A stretch of 64,000 bases of DNA from JACCWM01 sp040393065. GTDB lineage: Bacteria; Myxococcota_A; Bradymonadia; Bradymonadales; Bradymonadaceae. The notes under the pieces were generated by a model, which was not told the origin of the DNA, did no database searches, and saw nothing but the letters and a program-made list of their open reading frames with translations. Below are positions 33,783-42,390 of this stretch, piece by piece (position 1 is the stretch's first letter; every line of letters begins with the position of its first letter). The position numbers and the translations under genes are program-made. Where the stretch lies: positions 33,742-97,741 of the forward strand of contig JBEBUW010000003.1 in assembly GCA_040393065.1 (NCBI GenBank). The letters run 5' to 3'.

Positions 33783-35189
33783 ATGCTTGATTGGAAAAAA
33801 CTCGCCCTTGCCATCGGTGCGCTTGCCGGGCTGGGAGTCTTGCTGGCGTTGTGGAATGGGAGCTGGCTCAATGCCGCAGCGATGGCGGTGGCCGGAATCG
33901 CAGTTATTCTCTTTGTACGCTCGACCATGGAACCTTACGACGAGCTGGTGCAGGCGCTGGAGCGGCTTGCGGCCGGGGATCTGTCGCAGCCTCGGTTGAC
34001 CGTGCAGGCCAGTGGTTCGGTGGGAACGATGGCCACCGCGATCAATCAGCTGATTACGCAGCTCCGTTTGCTCAGTGAAGAAGCCATGGAGCTGTCCGAA
34101 GGGTTTATCGGTGTGCGCACCTTGCAGGAGCGCGTGCTGGAAACCGGCCAGCTCTCGACTGTCGATCTGCCGGTAAGCGCCAGCCAGGGTGATTTGAATC
34201 GCAGCTTTGCGCATCTGACGAATCAGATGCGTCGCCTGACGGTCAAGGCTTATATCATCGCCAACGATCAGCTTTTTAATCCGGCGCTCGACGAAAAACT
34301 CCCGGGTGAGCTCGGCGAGGCTTTTGAAATGATGGTGGACAATTTGCGGACGCTGGCCGGGCGCGCCGAACGCATCGCGCAGGGCGATTTGACCTCGCAT
34401 GTGGAAGGGAACGGCGATCTTACACGCGTGTTCAACAACATGATCGGCGGGTTGCGTGAGCTGGTGGAGGAGATTTTGAGCAGCGCGGTGCAGGTGGCCA
34501 CGTCGACCGAGGAGATGTTGCATGTGCTCAAGGCGCAGGAGCAATCGGCGCGTCACCAGGCGCAGCGCATTCGCCAGGCGCAGCTTACGGTGGCCGGGCT
34601 GTTCAATTCGTCGGATGCTATCGCGGCCAGTGCGCAGCAGGTTTTCAAGGTGGCCAAGGAAACCAGCGACCAGACGCGGCAGGTCGGTGAACGGATTGAA
34701 GATCTGAACCAGCACAGCGGGCGGATTGCCGAGATTTTGCATCTGATCCGCGATATTGCCGACCGTTCAGATTTGCTGGCATTGAACGCGAGCCTGGAAG
34801 GTGCGCGTGCCGGGCAGGCCGGAAAAGGCTTCAGCCTGGTGGCCGAGGAAATGCGTCGGCTGGCCGAAAACATCATGGACTCCGTCGGCAAGAGTAAGAG
34901 CCTGATCAACGACATCAGCGAAGCATCGCAGAGCACGGCGATGGCGTGCCGCGAGGGTGTGATCCGCGCCAAAGAAACCACGGATGTTGCGATGCAGATC
35001 AAGGTTGTGACGCAGGAGCAGCGTGAGAATACCGGGGAGGTCAATCGCGCGATGGAAGATCTGTCCGGGCTGGTGACGCAGGGTGTGGTCGGAATCCGTC
35101 AGGTGACCGTGGCCGCGTCGGAGCTGGCGAGTCTTTCGGTTTCGTTGCGGGAGATGGTGGAGCGCTTTGAAGTGGCGCAGCGTATGTGA
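33783..35189 (+). CDS. MCP-like protein with two HAMP-like segments
   Basis: 468 residues. Two adjacent hydrophobic helices (5-24 and 29-46) with no periplasmic sensor domain between them, then HAMP-like helices about 50-100 and 185-235 (LERLAAGDLSQP, AERIAQGDLTSHVEGNGDL), then a chemoreceptor signalling hairpin about 240-460. The receptor tip reads IRDIADRSDLLALNASLEGA, then RAGQAGKGFSLVAEEMRRLAE, close to the MCP consensus with Asn/Ala/Gly replaced at a few positions. It could be an internal energy or redox sensor feeding CheA/CheW, which are not in the window. Confidence 0.85.
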   Translation: MLDWKKLALAIGALAGLGVLLALWNGSWLNAAAMAVAGIAVILFVRSTMEPYDELVQALERLAAGDLSQPRLTVQASGSVGTMATAINQLITQLRLLSEEAMELSEGFIGVRTLQERVLETGQLSTVDLPVSASQGDLNRSFAHLTNQMRRLTVKAYIIANDQLFNPALDEKLPGELGEAFEMMVDNLRTLAGRAERIAQGDLTSHVEGNGDLTRVFNNMIGGLRELVEEILSSAVQVATSTEEMLHVLKAQEQSARHQAQRIRQAQLTVAGLFNSSDAIAASAQQVFKVAKETSDQTRQVGERIEDLNQHSGRIAEILHLIRDIADRSDLLALNASLEGARAGQAGKGFSLVAEEMRRLAENIMDSVGKSKSLINDISEASQSTAMACREGVIRAKETTDVAMQIKVVTQEQRENTGEVNRAMEDLSGLVTQGVVGIRQVTVAASELASLSVSLREMVERFEVAQRM

Positions 35190-35222
35190 ATTGCCGCGAA
35201 GGGGGCGCGCGCGGGTGGTTTT

Positions 35223-35600
35223 TGTGCGCTAAAATAAATTTTCGACGGTGCGGCCTGCCTGCAGCGTCGAAAAAAGTAAAAATTTGAGGGCATCGTCTGC
35301 CAAAAGCGTTGAAAAAAGTAAATTTTTGAGGGCGCGGCCTGCCGAAAATGTTGGGGAAAGTAAAAATTCGAAGGTGCGGCCTGCTGAATGGGTTGGAAAA
35401 AGTAAATTATCGAAGGTGCGGTCTGCCAAAAAGGTCCGAAAATGCAGTTTTGGGGAGGCGCGGCCTGCGGAAATCGAAGAAAAAAGTAAATTTTGGAGGG
35501 CGTTGCCTGCCGAACGCGTTGAAAAAAGTAAAAATTCGAGGGCATCGTCTGCCGAAATGGTTGAAAAAAGTAAATTTTTGAGGGTCAGGCCTTCGAAAAT
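35223..35600. repeat. Tandem array of nine 42-bp units (array 2)
   Basis: Units start at 35223, 35265, 35307, 35349, 35391, 35433, 35475, 35517 and 35559, each exactly 42 bases. Common words are GTTGAAAAAAGTAAAWWTT, then GAGGGCGCGGCCTGCCGAAA. The fifth unit is diverged. All frames are open or nearly open because 42 is divisible by 3, so the long frames on both strands are not evidence of coding. The array ends at an inverted partial copy with a hairpin, CCTTCGAAAA (35590-35599) against TTTTCGAAGG (35617-35626). It fills the gap (35190-35780) between the MCP-like and LytM-type genes. Confidence 0.8.
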
Positions 35601-35780
35601 TTACTTTTTTTGGTTTTTTTCGAAGGGGAGGCCTTCGAGAAATTAAAAAATCGTTCGGAAGTGGCGGGGCGTGCCTGGGAGTCGGCGCGGTATTGTGCAT
35701 GTGCGGGGAAATCTGCTAACCAATACAGGTGCTTGTGGACTGTATGGTGTGGATCGATGTTGCGCATAAATGACTGGAGA

Positions 35781-38700
35781 ATGGCTATGCTGCGTAGGCT
35801 CACGGTGTGTTTTTCGATGTTGTCAGTTTTGCTGGCGATTGCCGGGTATTCTTCAGATGCGGATGCGGTGTTGTTGCGGCGTCCGTTCGCGGAAAACATC
35901 GCGTTCAACTACGGGTTTGATAACCGGGGAGGCAGTGGTTCGTGTCTGGATTTTAACTGCGGCGGCGTGTGCTACAGCGGTCATACGGGCACGGATCATG
36001 CGATGGTTGTGGGGACCAATATTCTTGCGGGCGAGGGCGGAAAGGTTACGGGCATCAACAATACGTGTGCGGACTATGGTTCGTATGGGAACACGTGTGG
36101 TGGACGTTGTGGGAACTATGTGCGGATTCAGCATTCGGACGGGCAGGTATCGCTTTATTGCCACCTGAAGCGTAATTCGCTGGTGGTTTCGGTGGGGCAG
36201 ACGGTTTCGTGCGGACAGAAGATCGGGCAATCGGCCAGTTCGGGTAGTTCGACCGGGCCGCATTTGCATGTGGGCTGGACCAGTAGTGCTGGGACGCGCG
36301 ATTTGTTTCGTGGTTCGTGTACGTCTTCGCCGGGCGCCTGGCGTGAGCAGCGCGGGTATCGTGAGCCGGTGGGGACTTCGTGCGGATGTGTGCCGAGCAC
36401 GGAAGTTTGCGACGGCAAGGATAACAACTGCAACGGGCAGATCGATGAGGGCGATGTTTGCGAGATCGATTTTCTGACGCAGGCGCCGGCCGGGTATGCG
36501 CCTTCGGTGACGACGGATGTGAACGGGGACGGCTTGCAGGATGCCTGCGGGCGGTTTCCGGAGGGCTGGGGCTGTTTCCTGGCGACGGGAACGGGCTGGG
36601 GCGAGAGAATTCAGACGACGTTGATGACCGACGCGGGAGGCTGGGGGCATGTGTCGCATTATACGACGATTCGCACGGGTGATGTCGATGGCGATGGTCT
36701 GGCCGATGTTTGCGCGCGGCATTCGACACAGGGTTATATGTGCTGGCGTTCGACGGGTAAGGGATTTGAAGCGTATGGCAATGCGCCGGGTTATACGAAT
36801 GCGGCCGGTTGGAACAAGCCGGAGTATTATACGACGTTTCGTTTGACGGATATCAACGGGGATGGTCGCGATGACGTGTGCGCGCGTGGGCCGGATGGCT
36901 GGAGCTGCCAGCTTTCGACCGGGAGCGGGTTTGGGGCCACGGTCAAAGGGCCGGCCTGGAGTGATGCGAATGGATTTGCGCGGGCGCAGTATTACGGAAC
37001 GATTCGGACGGGCGATATCAACGGGGATGGCAAGCAGGATGTCTGTATTCGGCATTCGGCCGGGTATGAGTGTTTTGTCTCGACGGGGACAGGGTTTCAG
37101 AGTCGGGGTGTGCTGGCGGATTTCTCGAATACGGGTGGCTGGTCTGCGATGAAGTACTGGAGTTCGTTGCGGCTGGCGGATTTTGATGGCGACGGCCGCG
37201 ATGATGTGTGTGCGCGGTTCAGCGGTGGAATTCGGTGTTTGCGTGCGACGGATTCCGGGTTTGAGCCGCATAAACTGATAGCCGGCCTGAGTGACGCGAG
37301 CGGCTGGGACGATCCGACGAATTATATGACGCTGCGCGTGGGCGATATGAATGGCGATGGCGCGGCTGATTTTTGTGTGCGGGCCAATGCCGGAATGCGT
37401 TGTTACGGGCTGAAAAATGGTGAGGGGTTTTCGATGGTGGGGCCGGCCTGGGCGGATGATGTGGGCTGGGCGAATCCACAGCATTTCCAGACGATTACGG
37501 TGACGGATATCGATCCGGATCGGCGGCGTGATATTTGCGCGCGCGCCGGAGCTGGCCTGACCTGCGTTCGCGCCACGGACGACGGCTTTGCCTCCATCAC
37601 TCGCCTGGATGCCTTTACAAACGCTGATAAGTGGAATGAGGAGAAGTATTACAGCACGCTGCGGCTCGGGACGGGGGAATGTAAGCCGGAGCTTTGCAAT
37701 GGTTTTGATGACGACTGCGATGGACAGATCGATGAGGGGCTGCCGACGACGATGGGTGTGGTTCGTCCGAAGTATGCGGCGCGGCTGGTGGAGGCGGTGC
37801 TTCCGGAAACGGCTCGTGCGGGTTCGGTGGTGCAGGCGACCGTGCGCTTTTTGAATGAAGGCAGCAGTGCGTGGGCGGCCGGGCAGTTGAGTCTGGAGGC
37901 GGTGGCGAACAATCCGGCGCTGATCGAGGCGTTGAAGCCGGCTGGTGGCTGGGTGGATGGATCGGTGGCAGCGACGTTGTCGGCGGCGACGGCGCCGGGC
38001 GCGGTCGGAGAGTGGGTGTTTTCGGTTCGTGTGCCGGAAGATGAAGCGCTTTTTGAGCGGGTGTTGTTTGTGCTGGTGTCGCCGGATGGCGAAGTGAAGT
38101 GTCCGGCGCCGAGTGTGTCGCTGAAGTTGGGTGTTACGACGGAAGAGCCGGGTGGTGAAACGGGTGGCGACACCGGTGGAACGGGCGGCACTGGTGGTGA
38201 CGCTGGCGGTGAAAATGGCGGCTCGGATCAGGATGCCGGTTATGGGGACGATGCCGGGTCTGGCAGTGATCTGGGCGAGAATGAAGAGCGCGGTTCGACG
38301 ATTTTGACCTCGACGACGTCGTGTTCGGCGGTGTCGTCTGCGGGTTCGCGCCCGGGTGGTGTCTGGCCGATGTTGTTGATGGTGGGCGGATTGTACTGGT
38401 TGCGGCGCCGCGGCCGGCAGGTGGAGCAGGGAGCTGGCATGGAGAAAAAATCTGTCTGGAAGGTGATGTTGTTGGTTTGCAGTGCGCTGGTTGTGGGCGC
38501 GGGTTGCGACAGTGTGCAGGTGGTGACGCAGGGTGAGTCGGTGGAAGGCGGGGCTTTGGAAACCGGGTCGGAGGAAGTTGCCGAGGTGAGGGCGGCGCTG
38601 GTGTCGGGCGTGGATGCTGAAGTGGCTGCGAAGATGTCGCCGCGGGAGCTGGCGGTGTTGCAGGAAGGTGAGGCGCGGGCGCATCGGATCAATTCGGCGG

Positions 38701-39473
38701 CGTCGCGCCTACTGGCGACCTATGGTGGCTGGGCGTTGGAAGGTGTGCTGGTGGAGCTTTTGCCGAATTCCGATGCGCTGGCACAGTTTGCGGTGAAGCT
38801 GCGTCATGATGGAAAGGACGTACAATGGCCGCTTGCGGATACGGAGACGATCAGTGGCGCGGTGTTTGTGCCGCCGGCGGCCGGCAGCGGCAGTGATGTG
38901 CCTTCGGTGGTTGTGTGGACGTCGGTCGGGCGGATGCTGCATGTGGATGTGGAGCATGGCACGGCCTTGGAGTTTGACGAGAAGGGCGGGATGGCTGCGG
39001 CTGCGCAGGATGGTTGTTGCGTGGCGTATATGGTGGGCGATATCGGAGAGCAGCTGACGTTGAAGGTGGCGAGGATTGGCGCAAAGGAGGGGAAGGGTCG
39101 CGCCGTGGTGGATGTGCGTAGCATTGCGCTGGAGGAGAATTCCTGGGCGCCGGCGATTTCGCCGGACGGGCGTGAAGTGATGTATACGTCGGTGACGCCG
39201 GAGGGGAATGCGCGGATTTATGTGCAGGATGTTGCGGCGGGGACGCGTCGTGTGCTGGTGGAAAAGGCGGAGGTTTTTCCGACCGGGCCGCAGCCGCCGT
39301 TCTGGACGGAGAAAGGTGTCCTGTTTGCCGGCGAGGAAGGGGGCGTGTTTGTGCTCGACACGAAGCAGGGGCAGATGGTGAGCAAGGGGACGAAGGCGGA
39401 TAGTTTGTTGCTGGATTATCGTTCGGGTCGCGCCGTGGATATGGGTGGAACGGTGCTGGAGTTGAAGCGGTAA
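35781..39473 (+). CDS. LytM/FG-GAP/MYXO-CTERM protein fused in frame to a lipoprotein
   Basis: 1230 residues from ATG 35781; ATG 35787 (GGAG 8 bases upstream) is the better initiation codon by spacing. Signal peptide LTVCFSMLSVLLAIAGYS. LytM/M23 peptidase domain about 35-170 has zinc ligands H68-x3-D72, H128 and H161-x-H163 (CYSGHTGTDHAM; GPHLHVGW), consistent with an active peptidoglycan endopeptidase. Two MopE-like motifs CDGKDNNCNGQIDEG and CNGFDDDCDGQIDEG flank seven roughly 55-residue FG-GAP-like Ca-binding repeats (DVDGDGLADVCARHS and similar). An Ig/NBR1-like domain and Gly-rich linker lead to a MYXO-CTERM-like signal (TSCSAVSSAGSRPGGVWPM, hydrophobic stretch, RRRGR; 38316-38421). No stop follows; the frame runs into a complete lipoprotein (38439-39473). 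Confidence 0.85.
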   Translation: MAMLRRLTVCFSMLSVLLAIAGYSSDADAVLLRRPFAENIAFNYGFDNRGGSGSCLDFNCGGVCYSGHTGTDHAMVVGTNILAGEGGKVTGINNTCADYGSYGNTCGGRCGNYVRIQHSDGQVSLYCHLKRNSLVVSVGQTVSCGQKIGQSASSGSSTGPHLHVGWTSSAGTRDLFRGSCTSSPGAWREQRGYREPVGTSCGCVPSTEVCDGKDNNCNGQIDEGDVCEIDFLTQAPAGYAPSVTTDVNGDGLQDACGRFPEGWGCFLATGTGWGERIQTTLMTDAGGWGHVSHYTTIRTGDVDGDGLADVCARHSTQGYMCWRSTGKGFEAYGNAPGYTNAAGWNKPEYYTTFRLTDINGDGRDDVCARGPDGWSCQLSTGSGFGATVKGPAWSDANGFARAQYYGTIRTGDINGDGKQDVCIRHSAGYECFVSTGTGFQSRGVLADFSNTGGWSAMKYWSSLRLADFDGDGRDDVCARFSGGIRCLRATDSGFEPHKLIAGLSDASGWDDPTNYMTLRVGDMNGDGAADFCVRANAGMRCYGLKNGEGFSMVGPAWADDVGWANPQHFQTITVTDIDPDRRRDICARAGAGLTCVRATDDGFASITRLDAFTNADKWNEEKYYSTLRLGTGECKPELCNGFDDDCDGQIDEGLPTTMGVVRPKYAARLVEAVLPETARAGSVVQATVRFLNEGSSAWAAGQLSLEAVANNPALIEALKPAGGWVDGSVAATLSAATAPGAVGEWVFSVRVPEDEALFERVLFVLVSPDGEVKCPAPSVSLKLGVTTEEPGGETGGDTGGTGGTGGDAGGENGGSDQDAGYGDDAGSGSDLGENEERGSTILTSTTSCSAVSSAGSRPGGVWPMLLMVGGLYWLRRRGRQVEQGAGMEKKSVWKVMLLVCSALVVGAGCDSVQVVTQGESVEGGALETGSEEVAEVRAALVSGVDAEVAAKMSPRELAVLQEGEARAHRINSAASRLLATYGGWALEGVLVELLPNSDALAQFAVKLRHDGKDVQWPLADTETISGAVFVPPAAGSGSDVPSVVVWTSVGRMLHVDVEHGTALEFDEKGGMAAAAQDGCCVAYMVGDIGEQLTLKVARIGAKEGKGRAVVDVRSIALEENSWAPAISPDGREVMYTSVTPEGNARIYVQDVAAGTRRVLVEKAEVFPTGPQPPFWTEKGVLFAGEEGGVFVLDTKQGQMVSKGTKADSLLLDYRSGRAVDMGGTVLELKR
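38439..39473 (+). CDS. Lipoprotein ORF embedded in the fusion, with own start
   Basis: In-frame continuation of the preceding gene, but with all features of a separate gene: ATG 38439 has AGGGAG 5-6 bases upstream, and the next residues form a lipoprotein signal (KVMLLVCSALVVGAGC). The mature 345-residue protein is a beta-rich, propeller-like sequence (AAAAQDGCCVAYMVGDIG, PAISPDGREVMYTSVTPEG) with no membrane helix after the signal. If read from the upstream start, this signal would lie in the interior of the 1230-residue product and could not be processed normally. One base change (for example CAG to TAG near 38421-38435) would make two genes. Confidence 0.6.
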   Translation: MEKKSVWKVMLLVCSALVVGAGCDSVQVVTQGESVEGGALETGSEEVAEVRAALVSGVDAEVAAKMSPRELAVLQEGEARAHRINSAASRLLATYGGWALEGVLVELLPNSDALAQFAVKLRHDGKDVQWPLADTETISGAVFVPPAAGSGSDVPSVVVWTSVGRMLHVDVEHGTALEFDEKGGMAAAAQDGCCVAYMVGDIGEQLTLKVARIGAKEGKGRAVVDVRSIALEENSWAPAISPDGREVMYTSVTPEGNARIYVQDVAAGTRRVLVEKAEVFPTGPQPPFWTEKGVLFAGEEGGVFVLDTKQGQMVSKGTKADSLLLDYRSGRAVDMGGTVLELKR

Positions 39474-39484
39474 TTTGAAAAAAA

Positions 39485-39513
39485 ATCCGCCTGCGCGTTG
39501 GTCGCAGGCGGAT
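39485..39513 (+). terminator. Hairpin terminator after the fused gene
   Basis: ATCCGCCTGCG (39485-39495) pairs with CGCAGGCGGAT (39503-39513), loop of 7, preceded by an A-rich run and followed by GATGTTTG. The remaining gap to 39790 shows no gene or other structure that I can see. Confidence 0.65.
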
Positions 39514-39789
39514 GATGTTTGTAAAGCAGAGATAGATTGGGGGAGGGAGGTTTATTTGACGGCTGTTTCCTGGGGCCGGGTTGGCGAGTTGCGTCTTTGT
39601 GGTGGTCGACATTGCAATGCGCTTCTACAAGTCTTCTGGAATACGAAAGCGGGAAAAGTGTTGGGGGTACAGGAGCCTCTGGAGCGTATTGAGTAAGAGA
39701 AAGACGGTTAACTAAATGAGGCGTCTGGGGTAACACAGGGCGGATTTGAGTTTGCCTGGAATTTTGAAAGCTTGTGGAGTTAAGAAGGT

Positions 39790-40527
39790 ATGAAGTCAGA
39801 ACGGTTGGAACGATTGGCTGCGATTCAACATCGGATCGCGCAGGCGTGTGAGCGTGCGGGGCGTTCGGTTTCGGATGTGCGGTTGATGCTGGTGACGAAA
39901 ACGGTGGAGATGGCGCGAATCGAGGAAGTGATCGAGGCGGGCCATGTGCTGCTGGGTGAGAATCGTGTGCAGGAGGCGTTGACGAAATATGAGGGACGCC
40001 AGGGTGAGCTGGATGTGCACATGATCGGTCATTTGCAGACGAATAAGGTGCGTCATGCGTTGCGTTTTGCGACGGTGATCGAGTCGGTGGATCGGGTGGC
40101 GCTGGTGGAGGCGTTGGAGAAGCGTCTGGCGGGCATGCTGGAGCCGGGGCAGAAGTATCCGGTGTTTATGCAGGTCAATACCAGTGGTGAGAGCAGCAAG
40201 TTTGGGGTGGCGCCGGAGGGTGCGCTTGAGCTTGCGGAGCGGATTGGGGCGTCGGAGTATCTGGAGCTTCGCGGGTTGATGACGATTGCGTTGTTGACCT
40301 CGGATGCGGAGCGTGCGCGGCCGTGTTTTCGGATGTTGCGCGAGCTTCGCGATACGTTGCAGGCGCGGGGCATGGAGACGGTGAAGGAGCTTTCGATGGG
40401 GATGACGTCGGATTTTGAGGCGGCGATTGAGGAGGGATCTACGATCGTGCGGATTGGCACGGCCGTGTTTGGGGAACGGCCGACGCGCGATGAGGATTAC
40501 TGGCCGGGGACGTTGGTCTCAAGCTGA
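39790..40527 (+). CDS. yggS: YggS-family PLP homeostasis protein
   Basis: 245 residues. YggS/PROSC proteins bind pyridoxal phosphate and control PLP and amino/keto acid homeostasis without a known reaction. Family marks: LMLVTKTVEMARIEE with the PLP-binding Lys, GENRVQEAL, HMIGHLQTNKVRHALR, FMQVNTSGESSKFG and LSMGMTSDFEAAIEEGSTIV, ending RIGTAVFGERP. The gene stands alone and converges on the GMC oxidoreductase gene at 40549 with a 21-base gap. Confidence 0.93.
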   Translation: MKSERLERLAAIQHRIAQACERAGRSVSDVRLMLVTKTVEMARIEEVIEAGHVLLGENRVQEALTKYEGRQGELDVHMIGHLQTNKVRHALRFATVIESVDRVALVEALEKRLAGMLEPGQKYPVFMQVNTSGESSKFGVAPEGALELAERIGASEYLELRGLMTIALLTSDAERARPCFRMLRELRDTLQARGMETVKELSMGMTSDFEAAIEEGSTIVRIGTAVFGERPTRDEDYWPGTLVSS

Positions 40528-40548
40528 TTTTTAGTAAATCTATCGATA

Positions 40549-42168
40549 TTAAACGGATGTTTTGGGGGCGATTTTTTGCATGGCGCGCTCGGCCAGTGCG
40601 GTGATGGTGAGGGATGGATTGACGCCGGGGTTGGCGGAGATGGCGGAGCCGTCGATGACGTAGAGGCCGTCGTAGCCAAAGACTTTGTGGTCGACGTCGA
40701 TGACGCCTTCTTCGGCGTTGGCGCCCATGCATGCGCCGCCGAGGATATGGGCGGTGCTGGGCGTTCCGAGGATGGTTTCGGAGAGCAGGCCCATGGTGAC
40801 GCCGCCGGTTTTTTCGGCCCAGCGTTCGGCCAGGTCGGTGGCTTCTTTCATGAAGGCGGCGGGTGCGTTGTCGGGATCGTCGAGTTGGGAGACCAGGGCT
40901 TTTTTCCAGCCGGTGAAGATGCTGCGGCCCAGGCGAAAGGAGAGCGTGCTGTCGAGGGTGCGCATGTAGAGCAGAATCTGGGTGTGATTGGCCCAGTCGG
41001 GTGTGGCCAGGGCGCGTGTCCAGCGCACGGGTTTTTTTGCGAAGCTGGCCAGGGCGCCGCCCAGGCGTGTGGCGACATTGGAGCCGGGCGCGTGGGGCAG
41101 GCCAATCAGGCGGAAGAAGCCGGAGCCGCGGCCGTAGCGTACGGGTTCGACGTGGCTGTGGTCGTCAGTGTGCAGAATCGAGGTGATGGCGAGTCCGCGG
41201 GAAATGTCGGCGTCTTTGTTGGGTTGCATGACGCCGAGGAGTGCTTCGCTGTTGGTGCGGATGAAGTCGCCGACGCGTCGGGAGAGTCTGGGCAGGGCGT
41301 CGGGATCTTCGCGCAGGGCAAGCAGCAGGGGAACGGTGCCCATGACGCCGCCGGCAAAGACGATACGGTCGGCGGTGAAGGTTTTGGTTTGCCTGGTATT
41401 GGTGATGGAGGGGCGGGTTTCGACGAGGTAGCCGCCTTCGGGACGTGGGCGAACGCTGGTGACTTCGGTTTCGGCTTCGATTCTCAGGCCGCGTCGTTCG
41501 GCGAGCCAGAGGTAGTTGTAGTCGAGCGAGTTTTTGGCGTTGAATCGGCAGCCGGTCATGCAGGCGCCGCACTCGATGCATCCGGTGCGGGTGGGGCCTT
41601 CGCCGCCAAAATAAGGATCTTCGACTTCTTTGCCGGGTTCGCCGAAGTAGACGGCTACGGTGGTTTTTTCGAAGTCGTCGAGTCGGCCCATGTCCCGGGC
41701 GATGGATTCGAGTACGTCTTCGGCCTGGCTGCGGCCGGGGTATTGAGTGGCTCCGAGCATGCGGCGCGCGGTCTGGTAGTGCGGGGCGAGTTCTTGTTTC
41801 CAGTCCGGGCGCAGGTGGGCCCAGGATTCGGCCTGGAAGAAGTCGTCTCTGGGGATGGGCAGGGTGTTGGCGTAGACGAGGGAGCCGCCGCCGACGCCGA
41901 CGCCGTGCATGATGGTGACGTGTTTCATGAAGGACATCTGGAACAGGCCGGTCATGCCGAGTTCGGGTTTCCACATCCAGCGTCGGACGTCCCAGTTGGT
42001 TTTGGGGAAATCTTCGGCGGTCATGCGGCGGCCTTTTTCGATGGTCAGGACTTTGTAGCCTTTTTCGACCAGGCGCAGGGAAGAAACGCTGCCGCCGAAG
42101 CCGGAGCCGATGACGATCCAGTCAAAATGTTCGGGGGAGGAGGTGTTGGTCTGGTTTGTTGGACTCAT
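40549..42168 (-). CDS. GMC family oxidoreductase
   Basis: 539 residues. FAD-dependent GMC oxidoreductase with the N-terminal ADP-binding fold DWIVIGSGFGGSVSSLRL, GVGGGSLVYANTLP (GMC signature 1 region), the Cys-rich loop TGCIECGACMTGCRFNAKNS with four cysteines, FAGGVMGTVPLLLAL and the C-terminal FAD-proximal block YDGLYVIDGSAISANPGVNP followed by SLTITALAERA. This subgroup includes cholesterol oxidase-like and alcohol dehydrogenase-like enzymes; His/Asn active-site pair near the end is not cleanly placed, so substrate is open. No signal peptide is seen. Confidence 0.93.
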   Translation of the reverse strand: MSPTNQTNTSSPEHFDWIVIGSGFGGSVSSLRLVEKGYKVLTIEKGRRMTAEDFPKTNWDVRRWMWKPELGMTGLFQMSFMKHVTIMHGVGVGGGSLVYANTLPIPRDDFFQAESWAHLRPDWKQELAPHYQTARRMLGATQYPGRSQAEDVLESIARDMGRLDDFEKTTVAVYFGEPGKEVEDPYFGGEGPTRTGCIECGACMTGCRFNAKNSLDYNYLWLAERRGLRIEAETEVTSVRPRPEGGYLVETRPSITNTRQTKTFTADRIVFAGGVMGTVPLLLALREDPDALPRLSRRVGDFIRTNSEALLGVMQPNKDADISRGLAITSILHTDDHSHVEPVRYGRGSGFFRLIGLPHAPGSNVATRLGGALASFAKKPVRWTRALATPDWANHTQILLYMRTLDSTLSFRLGRSIFTGWKKALVSQLDDPDNAPAAFMKEATDLAERWAEKTGGVTMGLLSETILGTPSTAHILGGACMGANAEEGVIDVDHKVFGYDGLYVIDGSAISANPGVNPSLTITALAERAMQKIAPKTSV

Positions 42169-42344
42169 GCGCCGGGTACTTATGGAAGGTTAGGTGGTGG
42201 GAGAGTGTTTCCGCACAATTCTGGAGAGCACTATACAATTCGAAGTGATTTTGCAGAACTGTGATCTGATCTTCTGAGAATTCTCAGGCGCGTAAGGAGG
42301 GAGAGTGGCGCTGGATGGGGGAGGGGGGAGCGGGGAAAATGAAA

Positions 42345-42378
42345 CGCCCGCTCCCGTGATGGTTTTGGGGAGCGGGCG
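42345..42378 (-). terminator. Rho-independent terminator after the dikinase-like lipoprotein
   Basis: CGCCCGCTCCC (42345-42355) pairs with GGGAGCGGGCG (42368-42378). Read on the minus strand the stem is followed by TTTCATTTTCC. It is 13 bases beyond the stop of the 42391 gene. Confidence 0.8.
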
Positions 42379-42390
42379 GGGATGCGTGTG

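Noticed and set aside
35099..35646. Long open frames on both strands of array 2
   Set aside because: Any 42-bp repeat without a stop keeps all frames open; residue composition (Phe/Tyr/Lys) is implausible and no start site fits.
39475..39696. 73-codon open frame after the fused gene
   Set aside because: Starts in the terminator hairpin, lacks a ribosome site and any protein-like pattern.
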